From: Castor canadensis
Lineage: Eukaryota; Chordata; Mammalia; Rodentia; Castoridae
DNA length: 64,000 bases
Reading direction: 5' to 3'
Assembly (NCBI RefSeq): GCF_047511655.1
Contig: NC_133394.1
Coordinates: forward strand, 143,877,343-143,941,342
Shown here: positions 55,400 to 64,000 of the stretch, in pieces
How the letters are laid out: each line of letters opens with the position of its first letter
Position numbering within the stretch: position 1 is the stretch's first letter
Program-made: the position numbers and the translations under genes
Notes under the pieces: model-generated
What the model was told of the DNA's origin: nothing
The model's input: the letters and a program-made list of their open reading frames with translations, nothing else
The model's database searches: none

Positions 55400-58035
55400 A
55401 ATATAATTTTGAGTGGCTGGTTTTGAATATATTTGTGATCCTCAGAATGGCAAATTTGTTTAGTGTTCACATAACTGGTATCCTGAGCTCCATGGTTTGG
55501 AGCCAGAAGTCCTGCTGTTCCTGGTCTTGCTGCTCGCACACTGTGCGCCAACGACAAGCCTTTTAATGTCTGTGTACCATGATTTCGCTTGACTCTCTAG
55601 GAAACCATTCACTACTAAATGCCAAACCTTGGATTAAGGCACAGGGCATAGTTGTTACGGACACAGATTTGGGAGATAGGCAGCCTTGGGTTTGCATTAC
55701 TAACCATGGGATCTTGGGCCAGCCACCCCCTTCTCTATGCTGCTGCTGATGGTATCAGCATTTTTGGAAGGATTAGGGAAGGGACCAGTGTAAACAGTAA
55801 CCTCAAAAGTTCCAACTTCTGTCTCCTGATTCCTGGTACCCAGGTTCTGCAGATGCTTTTGTTACTCAAGTCGGTTTGATCACTACACAGACCTTAAAGA
55901 AAAGGATTTCTGTTTGCCCTGGCTTCAGGGTTTCATCAAGAGCAATTCAGTTGAAAAACCAATGAGCTGATGAGGCCACCTGGCTAAAATAAGGATTTGT
56001 CAAAATAGCAAGGTGGCAGGTCCCGATTTACTACACACTGGTAATTGGAGGTACCATGTCATTAAAATTCTTTTAGCATTTTTCAGAATTTCTCAGGTTT
56101 GAAGAAAAAGGATTCTCATGTTTTGCTACTTATTCCTCATTCGTTTTTAGTCTATTACCACTTTTGTTTGGACTGAAAAGCCAAAAAGGTGGAACCATCT
56201 AAACGTCTACCAACAGAGATAAGCTAAAAAATCTGAAAGTACTACAGAGAATCACTAGAAACTGCTGAATGTCTCCTGGACATGAAGCAAAAGTTTTATT
56301 TCTACTTTATTAGGATCTGAGAATGACGTTGACATAAAACAGATCAACAGGAGAAAAGGATTCACATTTGTTCAATGCATGTTTTGTGTGGCATGAGAGC
56401 CTTAGTAAGAAATGAAGATCCAAAGACACAGAGTTGAGCACTTATACACTGAATTGTGCAAAAGTCGTAAATTGTGAAAATGTTGTAACAGGTGCTTAAA
56501 AGCTGCTTTTGCTGAGAAACATGGAATTCTTACTTGGGCCAATGAATTAACTGAAAGCAGGAGAAACGCTTGGCATCCCTGCCTCCATTTTGTATTTATC
56601 TTTGCTCTATGCCATTCACTTTCTAGTCACCTTGGGTTCTAGGAAAGACAGGATGAATGATAACATCTTTATGACAAGGGACCAAAACTACCTGGAAGAA
56701 ACAGCAGAGACCCACAGGACAGATCACATGCCAGGCAACAGTGACTTTATCTTGACCAGTGATGATGCTCTGGCAACTTCTCCAGAACCCTCCTAAAGCA
56801 AGGACTGGGATAATGACCCACCAGAACACACTTGTGACCAGGACTGTTGACTACTAATGCAAACCTCTCCCTTGCCCCCAACTCTTTGCCTATTTAAACC
56901 TAGCAGAAGATGGACTGAAGTGCTGCCTTCCTACGCCACACCGGTGCCCTTCACCACATCTATATTTATTTAGCATATAGGAGCAAGTGGCCAGACCTGA
57001 TTTGTGCAGTCCCAGGGGTTTGGGCAGGAGTCTAAAACTCCAGTTTCAATGTAACAAGGCAAAGGGGTTTGGGTTTGGGTTGTTAGTTGGGTGAAGGGAC
57101 AGGAAGCTAAAGGTTGATTAAACAAGGTTTGTTCGTATAGATTTCCTCTGGTCTCCACCTTCCCATCCTTGGTGATAAGAAAGCCACTTTCCTTCTGGTG
57201 GAAGGAAGTCTTTCCCATGGAAATTTCATGTGAGGTCAGATTGTTTTTTATTGCAGCTGCTGTTTTCAAATGCCTTTAACTCATAATAGCCAATGTACCA
57301 GAGAGGCATATTTTGGGATGTTGTGTTCTGGACTCCTTCACTCACAGCTGGTGGCTTGCATAAGTAGTTGCAATACAGTATTCGGTATATGATTGTACAG
57401 AAAACAATGTGTTTATACATGTGTGGAGGAGGTGCACAGACGTTCATCTCCAGTCCACACTAGGCCTCCCCCAGTATTTCTAGGGCCTACACAAGAAAAC
57501 AAATGGAGTTGCAAATCCTATATATCTAAGTACGTAGAAATTATGGATCAAACAAATTAATAAAATATATTCTATCCTTCCCTTAACAAATATAGTTTCC
57601 TAATGAATGACTTGGAAGGGGAGGATGAAATGCAGAATTCTTGGACTCCTCTTATCTCTAAGAAGGAGGGAAGAAGAGGAGAGGCTACCAGCCCACCAGC
57701 ACTGACTCTGCTCCTAGGGCTCAGCTTTGCCCTGCAGACCTCAGCCTGTCCCCTCCCCTCCTCACCCTCAGCTCACACCCTCAGCATGATGAGGGACCCC
57801 ACATGCATGTTCGTGAACACCCCAGCCCATATATCCAACTCCAAACTCATCCAGTAGCCACCACTGGCTACCTTCAGCAGCACGGGAGTGCACACCATGA
57901 GGCTGGACCCAGGATACAGGCCCATGCAGCTGGGAGAGTGGGCTCAGGTCATGAATTCTGGGATGTAAAAGGAAAGCAAGCACCAGCTTTTATGGGTGCA
58001 TCCTCCCAGCCTCCCATTAGGTGCAGAGGCTGCCT
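55400..58035. other. Intergenic, mostly unassigned
   Basis: MIR-like traces near 55490-55600 and 55640-55790. A segment near 56300-56960 ('gacataaaacagatcaacag gag', 'ctgcctccattttgtattta') has ERV/LTR character but no clear ends. No gene found. Confidence 0.4.
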
Positions 58036-58039
58036 CAGG

Positions 58040-58445
58040 AGGCTCAGGGCAGAGTGCTGGCTTCCTACTGCTGTTTTAACAAATAACCATCAATCTGGTT
58101 GCTTTAAAACAACACAAATGTATTATCTTCTGAGGTCAGAAGTCCAACACAGGTGCCGGTGGGCAGTCATCAGAAGAGTGGCGTCTTTTGGGGCTCCAGG
58201 AAAGAATCTCTAATGTGTCCTCTCCACCCTCTGGAGGCTGCCCTTCTCTCCGGCCATTCCTCCCTCATCCCTCATCACATTACCCTCTGGCCACAGCGGG
58301 GAAAATGTCTCCCACCTCTTAAGGATAACTGTGACTAGACTGGGCCTGCCTGGATACTGCAGGACATTCTTCCCTACATCAAGATTCTTAACCTTAATCC
58401 CACCTACAAATCTCCTTTTCTCACATGAGGTAACATACAAATTCC
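58040..58445 (-). mobile_element. MaLR-type LTR, minus orientation
   Basis: 'ttcctactgctgttttaaca', then ttgctttaaaacaacacaaa, then 'ttatcttctgaggtcagaag tccaacacagg', then 'ctctggaggctgcccttctc'. These are the usual landmarks in the reverse sense. Confidence 0.6.
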
Positions 58446-58449
58446 AGGG

Positions 58450-59395
58450 ATTAGGGCAGGGCCTCTTGGAGCTGAGGCATTGCCCTGTCTTCCCCAGGCA
58501 GGGACTCCCTCCTGCCCTGGTTTATGGTCTATTCTGTATACACACATGTGTGTATCACCTAGGTGACAACAACGATTGACTCTGGATTACAAGATTATGG
58601 GCATTCACGATTTTCTGATTTTTTTGCTGCTGGAAGGTAAATTGGTATAAGAAAAAATGTTTTTAATGGCTCCATTTTGTTCGGTTTAGGGAGTTACCTC
58701 TGTTCTTTCACTGTCTGAAACCTGGAGTACTTGCAATCCTTATCTGGAATAATCAGCATGGAGCAGAAATGACTGGCAGAAAACGAATTAGAAACAAAAA
58801 GCAAACAGAACAAGACAAAGGAAAAGCCCCCAATTCTATTCTACAAACAGCCAGCTGTTTTCACTGGGCTGGGGACTTCTGCGACCCTTTCCAGAGTTCC
58901 CAAAGTCATAGCTATGTCATATTTGCCTCTTACACTCTCTCCCTCAGGAGTAAATAGTAGTGTAGCTACAATGGTGTCATGACAGGCCAAACGCAGATCA
59001 GAGAAACTCATCCAATAAGTTTCCCTAAGTCAGCCAGGAGCCAGATTTGTAAAAGTATAAAACAATGTCACTCTCCTAATGATGTTTAGGCTTGGAAAAT
59101 ATAATTATTTTACCAGAAAAACTCTATTTCTGTGAACATGTTCTGGGTTTGTTGTTTTTAAATGATGTTTTCAATTTTCTCAGTTTTAATTTGAGTGGAG
59201 TAAATTTAATAGCTGTAACTCACAGAAGCAAAAGCTTTCGGTGGTTCTCAGGAATCTTTAAGAAAGAGAAGGGTTCCTGTTGGCAACATGTTTGAGACCA
59301 CTAGGCCAGGATGTCAAGGAGCTACGGTCACCTTCTATCCAGAGGGATCTGAAGAGGCTTGGTGGGAGCGCCAGACAGCGTTGCAGAGTCCCTTC
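58450..59395. other. Intergenic, nothing recognised
   Basis: No gene or repeat that I can name. Confidence 0.45.
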
Positions 59396-59399
59396 AGAG

Positions 59400-59630
59400 T
59401 GGGGAACCAGTGGCGCAAACACGTAAACCTAGCTTATGTGGGAGGCTGAGATCTGAAGGATAGAGTTTTGAGGCTAGCCCAGGCAAGTAGTTCAAAAGAC
59501 CCCATCTCCAAAATAAGCAGAGCAAAATGGACTGGAGGTGTGGCTCGAGCAGTAGAGAGCCTGCTTTGCAAGCATGAAGCTCTGAGTTCAAACTCTAGTC
59601 CCACCAAAAAAAACCAAAAAACAAAAAAAG
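59400..59630 (+). mobile_element. Composite SINE (left-right)
   Basis: 'ggaaccagtggcgcaaacac', then ttatgtgggaggctgagat, 'ctccaaaataagcagagcaa', 'ggactggaggtgtggctcga', then gttcaaactctagtcccacc and an AAAC tail. Confidence 0.9.
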
Positions 59631-59907
59631 AGTTCCCCCAGGCAGCCTGGAGAACTGGCTGGAGGGGTGGGCAGTGAGGGCGACCCTTCCTCAATGTCTG
59701 ACTCTGTGCTTCAAGGTCCTCAGGATTCAAGACAGCAGATTTGGTGTGGGGAAGGGGTGAGTGAGTGAAGGGGAGGGGGTGTACTAGCAGATGGAGTGAG
59801 GTCTGTGTGGGCTACTGTTACCATCTACAATGCAAGAAATTGATTTAAAGTCCCTGAGGAAATCTTAGGGACATGAATAAGATACTTATCATGTCAACAT
59901 AGATTCC

Positions 59908-60024
59908 TTTATTTTTTACACTTATTTTTGAGACAGGGTCCCACTATGTAAGCCAGGTTGGCTTTGAACTCCTGCTTCAGTCTACAGACTGCTGGGATTA
60001 CAGGCGTAATGACCACCACTTGTA
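59908..60024 (-). mobile_element. B1-like SINE monomer, minus strand
   Basis: 'tttttgagacagggtcccac', tatgtaagccaggttggc, 'tttgaactcctgcttcagtc', gggattacaggcgtaatgac. A standard rodent B1 in reverse. Confidence 0.8.
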
Positions 60025-60084
60025 GTTCCTGTTCCTCTTTTTTAAAAACAGTAGAGAGTAGTGGTGACAAAATCTGGGTCAAGG

Positions 60085-60262
60085 TAAAGGGCTGGGGATG
60101 GGAGTCTGAGTTGCCACTTACTGACTGTAGTGGGTGGACAGTTCTTAACCTCTGAGGGGGCACTTAAAGTAGCCCCCTTCTTAGGGTGGTTGTGGGAATC
60201 CAGGAGCCCCTGCACACAGGTGGCAACGCAGGGCCTGGCACTCAGCAGGTGGGTCAGCAAAT
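60085..60262 (+). mobile_element. MIR fragment
   Basis: 'gagtctgagttgccacttac', 'tgactgtagtgggtggacag', 'ggttgtgggaatccaggagc' and 'gggcctggcactcagcaggt', in MIR order. Confidence 0.6.
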
Positions 60263-60344
60263 ACATCGTCTTTTTCTTGAAGCAGGGAGCTTCCTTTGAA
60301 GGTGGCATCTCTCGGTCATCCTCACTCTTAGTAAAGTCACTTTC

Positions 60345-60760
60345 TGCGCCCCTCCCTCACGCCCTCGGGCGACCTCATCACCCGCTTGGCATGGCGGGCG
60401 GGTTACTCACAGGCTTGCCTAATCACACCTGGGACGAGGAACGGCGGCCGGGCTGACGCACCGGAGGGTGAGCGGTGGCTGGCGCCCGCCTGCCCCGGCT
60501 GCCCGCGGGCCACCCGCCCAGCCCCTCCCGCCCGCGGCCGGCCCACCGCCTGATGTCGCCCCATGCGCGCGGGCCAATCAGCGCGGCCGCCGCCTCGGCA
60601 GGTCCCGGGTTCGCGCCCCTCCCGGGAGCGGGGCGGGGCCGGGTGGGGTCCCGGGTGTGCTGTTCCGGCCCCCCACCTGCTCCACCTGGCCCAGGTGCAC
60701 GGAGCCTGCACCCAGCCTTGCCAGGATCTCGCCCATCCCGTTCCTTCGGACGGCCCCCTC
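60345..60760. promoter_or_regulatory. Isolated CpG island, promoter-like, no recognised gene
   Basis: A very GC-rich, CpG-dense stretch (gcgggcgggt, ggcggccggg, cccgcggccggcc, gcgcgcgggc, gcggccgccgcctcgg) stands in otherwise AT-rich, CpG-poor sequence. Inside are a CCAAT box (60574-60578), a GC box GGGGCGGGGC (60630-60639) and a candidate splice donor agg|gtgagc with the GT at 60468. Together this is the picture of a housekeeping or developmental promoter. No TATA box. Proline/arginine-rich open frames here on both strands are base-composition artefacts. No known gene is expected between FGFBP1 and CD38, so a lncRNA start, distal promoter or enhancer-type island are all possible. The direction is unknown. 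Confidence 0.7.
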
Positions 60761-60764
60761 CCAG

Positions 60765-61925
60765 AAAAGTTGACCTTGTGCCAGCATTTTTTATTTTACT
60801 TTTTTCCCCAGGACTAAATTGCCTTTTTTTTTTTTTTCACTTAGTTGGCAAAGGCTGTCACAGGGAGGTGACTACAGGAAATGGACAGTGGAGGGCAGAG
60901 GAAGATGAGCAGGTTCAGATGTGGAAGTGGGGAGGGGAGGTGTCATGGCCAAAGACCCCAAAGTGTGACTGCTAGGTCACCCCCCCACCCAATGCACCGT
61001 GAGTTTCCTTAGAGCCGAGCCCTTTATTTGACCCTAGGGTGTGCTTTCCCGGGACAGGCATGATGCCTCTGTTATGTAATATGTGCTAGTTAAGATTGAG
61101 TCTGTCTAAAATGGCAGGCACCCTGCTGAAATGCTGTTTAGTTGTTATTTCATCCCTCCTAGGGAGTTTGTATATTATCCCAATTTGCAGATGAGGAAAT
61201 TGAGGTCCAGGTAGGGTGGTTTTCACAACTGGTAAGTGACAGCCAGGAAGCCAAGCTCTAGGTGTAACCACTTTGCCTTTCCGTCTCTTAATCCATAACA
61301 GATCAGTTGACAACCAACTCAGAGACAGAATTGGACACACCTGTTTTCTGGGTCCAGGGCATAAAAACGGGCTGAGGGAAAATACTCATTTTAATGATGT
61401 CCACTTTGTTTTCATAGCCTCTTGTCAAAACGAACCAAAAACAAACAAAACTCTAATTTATTTATGTATTCATTCAACAAACATGAATTGAGGCAGGTGG
61501 TGTTCCAAAGCAGTGTACCAAATCAGGCAAAAATTCCTGCATTCACGGAGCTGACTACTGAAAGTTAAGGTGAGCAATGGGTGTCAAGTGCATGAAGATA
61601 ATTTCTTTGTAGAGTAAATTAGGCTATGAGACAAGCAGAGCATAAGAAGGGTCAATTCAGAGTGCAGGGGATGAGAGAACAGGTTGCATTTTGAACTGGG
61701 TTTTCACTGAGAAGACAGAGAGAACATGAGCTTGGTGATGTCTTGGGAAATTTTCCAAGAGTGATTGGCCAGCGTGATGATTCTGGAGCAACTAGGAGGC
61801 TTGTAGGGTTGGAGAGAAGGTGGGTGGGGGAGGGAGAAGGAGACAGAACGGTAGCGTGAGGTCAAGGTGGGGCTTGGGGACAAGGCATGACCTGAAGGAC
61901 CCAGATCCAAACTGCTAAGCTTCAG
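60765..61925. other. Intergenic with weak MIR/L2 traces
   Basis: 'cagatgaggaaattgaggtc' at 61189 is a MIR/L2-type end. 61540-61780 resembles the L2-like family noted at 33220. No gene. Confidence 0.4.
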
Positions 61926-61929
61926 GGGT

Positions 61930-62480
61930 CTGACCACCTGCCTCTATACACCAAATGAACAGTAATGGCGAAGGGCAGAGAAAGGAGATTTATTACACGA
62001 CATGGGCAGCTGTAGGAAGAGGCAAAGTAAGCATTCAGCCCATCTTCAGCCATCTTCACGGTACAGACACGAGCTTAGTTTTAATGGAAGAGGAAGGTGT
62101 AATTAAATAGTCCTGTCAAAGTGTGGCCTGCTTGATTGTTATCTCAGTTCTGATTCTCCAGTGGTTCTGGGGCAGTTGTTATCACTGTCATCACTTAAGG
62201 GGAGCAATCTGGTTCCTATAAGATGACTACTCCTGCTCCAGGGTGCAGCCTCATCAGCATAGGTAATTGTTCTCATTTTGGGGGTGGTCTGTTCCATAAG
62301 GCTCTGCTGTTCCTTAGGGTACTTTTGGTCCTTTGACATAAAGATCCTTTATGTCCCTCCTGGAACCCAAAGTGATTGCAAAGTGACTGCAGAGAAAATG
62401 GTTTAGAGCAAAAACAGGTACAAAATGGAGACAGAGATACCAAGCTTTTCTCCTGATTTTAATCTGTGGGCCTAAGTAAG
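61930..62480 (-). mobile_element. Probable ERV LTR, minus orientation
   Basis: Read on the minus strand, the sequence ends near an AATAAA (complement of tttattacac at about 61989) followed by a U5-like part. The body is LTR-like in composition. Ends and target-site duplication were not resolved. Confidence 0.35.
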
Positions 62481-62484
62481 GAAT

Positions 62485-63425
62485 CAGTGCTTTTCAGTAA
62501 AAGTTTAAGTGCCTTTTACAAAGGACTTGTTGGTAATAAATACTGGTTTTCACTCTGATGCCATGGGAAGCATCACCACCTTAACAGGACCAGTCCATAC
62601 AAGGCTGAGAATAGCATGTAGGAGGCTGTGGGTAGAAGAAAACCAGATAAAAGGTGTTCTCAGGGGCCCATTTGAGAGATGACAGTAGAATGGATCAGGG
62701 CTGGAGCAGTGCAGGTGGGCGAAAACTCTAGATTTGAGATATGTTGAAGCTGGAGTCAATGGGATTCAGTGATGAGCTGGGCATGGGTAAGGAGGAAGAG
62801 CCAAAGGTGGCATCACCTGAGACAGGAGATACTGAGGAAGTAGTGTGGGCCGTGGGCACCAGTTCATTGCTTTCCTCTGCAATCAGCTGGGCACACAATA
62901 AAGGCCCAATCTTACCTGGTGTGGGGTTTTGCCCACCCTCTAGCACCCTGTTAACTGGACGTTCACACCTCCATGCCCTTCCTTCCTTCTGCTGCCCGGT
63001 CTGCTCCCAGCTTCCTTTATTCCACCACTGCCAGGTACACTTCCACTTATCTGTAACATCTCAGGCAAATGGCATCTTATTACAAGCCCTCTGCCTCCAT
63101 GGTCTATGCCACTCAATGAGCGGTTGTGTGGTTCACTAATTCCTTCCAGCTTGCTCCTCTCTTCCTTCAAAAAGTAGATGTTTTCACTTTATCTTTGGTG
63201 TATCAGCTTATGATGGGACTTGACCCAGGCTACTGACTGAGCTGCTTTTATACCTGTGATAACAGGTCATTCCACCTCAGATGCAAATCACAGGCCTGGC
63301 ATCTCAGAATCTTTTGCATTAGTGTTCCTTCCTCTACACTCATGAAGCATGAACCCTGGGAGATGGCACCTCCCAAACCAGACTGCAGTTTGAGACTCTA
63401 ACTGCTTAAGAATGGCTACAAAAGA
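62485..63425. other. Intergenic, nothing recognised
   Basis: No repeat family or exon identified. The longest open frame (132 codons, 62741-63139 +) shows no motif. Confidence 0.45.
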
Positions 63426-63429
63426 GACC

Positions 63430-63990
63430 TCTGTTGAAACAGACCTCTGTTGGTACAGTAGCTTTTTGGAAAACAATTTAGCAATATCTAATCAAATTTT
63501 AAAATCACAAAACCCTTTAGCCCAACACGTTTATTTCTCCATGATCGCTCTCAAATAGACTGGGCAAGGGAGAAAGGACATCTATGCATATTACTTACTG
63601 CAGCAGTTCATAATAGCAAAATATGGAAGCAACCTGAAAGAACATTACCAGGGAAGTGCCAAGATAAATCATATTCATCCGTCCAAGATTTGCAATTGTA
63701 GAAGGTCTTCTGTACTGGTATGAAATGAGGCTAAAGGAAAAAGACAAAATACAGAACTGTGTGTACAGGATGAACTCATTTGTATAAGAAAAATAGTGAC
63801 CTGTCTACATAAAGATATTTGCATATTCATAATGTATTTCTGGAAGAGATTGGTGACAATAACCATTACAAAGGAGGAAAACTGGCTTTTTACACTAAAC
63901 ATTTGTAGTTTTCAATTTTCATATGTTCATGCATTGCTTCTTTAGTTATAAATTAATGAAATGTATTTATGTAACTTAAATAATAAATAT
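63430..63990 (+). mobile_element. Old L1/HAL1-type 3' end
   Basis: 'gaaaacaatttagcaatatc', 'cagcagttcataatagcaaa', 'gatgaactcatttgtataag' and 'ggaggaaaactggctttt' follow the order of old L1 3' ends. It reaches the window edge region. Confidence 0.6.
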
Positions 63991-64000
63991 TGTCACCCAA

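Noticed and set aside
60475-60975. 166-codon Pro/Arg-rich open frame over the CpG island
   Set aside because: Composition artefact of GC-rich DNA. Frames are open on both strands, no domain is visible, and the frame runs into poly(T) and unrelated sequence.
32830-64000. CD38 exons, expected downstream on the minus strand
   Set aside because: No sequence resembling CD38 exons was seen. In human and mouse the gene lies 60 kb or more from FGFBP1, beyond this window.
1-64000. CRISPR arrays, operons, prokaryotic islands
   Set aside because: The DNA is mammalian nuclear sequence. Periodic repeats are microsatellites and SINEs.

Overview
The window is nuclear DNA from a placental mammal, almost certainly a rodent. 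Genes are sparse and intron-split. The background is made of mammalian interspersed repeats: L1, L2, MIR, MaLR and ERV LTRs, CA/GA/GGAA microsatellites, and many copies of a SINE that joins a 7SL/B1/Alu-like left unit to an ID-like (tRNA-derived) right unit. This composite SINE, with its 'ctggaggtgtggctcaa' right unit, looks to me like the one I associate with beavers (Castorimorpha). That species call is inference from memory.

The gene order is the vertebrate PROM1 - FGFBP2 - FGFBP1 segment (human 4p15.32), all transcribed on the + strand here. Positions 1-6070 are the end of a PROM1 (prominin-1/CD133) intron. A 37-bp exon at 6071-6107 holds the last codons and stop. After a 589-bp intron, the 3'UTR exon runs from 6697 to about 7806 and ends with an AATAAA. 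FGFBP2 lies at 11372-12015 as a clearly broken pseudogene: the start is lost, there are three in-frame stops and at least one frameshift. FGFBP1 is intact. It has a TATA promoter near 30063, a non-coding exon 1, a 1.6-kb intron, a single coding exon at 31800-32474 (224 aa, secreted) and a poly(A) signal at 32802.

Between the FGFBP2 pseudogene and FGFBP1 (about 13-29 kb) is a repeat-dense block. It contains MaLR LTRs, a roughly 1.5-kb old L1 fragment, and decayed endogenous-retrovirus pol pieces. The protease/RT piece reads on + while an integrase piece reads on -. A strong CTCF-like motif sits in the integrase piece. From 33 to 60 kb I see no protein gene: the content is SINEs, L2/MIR relics, a 5S rRNA pseudogene fragment, a solo LTR with an ATTT target-site duplication, and microsatellites. 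CD38, the next gene expected on this side, was not found. At 60.35-60.76 kb there is an isolated CpG island with CCAAT and GC boxes and no recognisable gene, the best candidate for an undescribed transcription unit. The final 3 kb holds an LTR-like sequence and an L1-type 3' end.

I found no evidence of a novel multi-gene system. The most informative signals are the FGFBP2 decay, the orphan CpG island, the inverted ERV halves with the CTCF-like motif, two unexplained direct repeats, and multimeric SINE structures. Repeat-family names are from memory of consensus sequences, and boundaries are approximate unless stated as exact.
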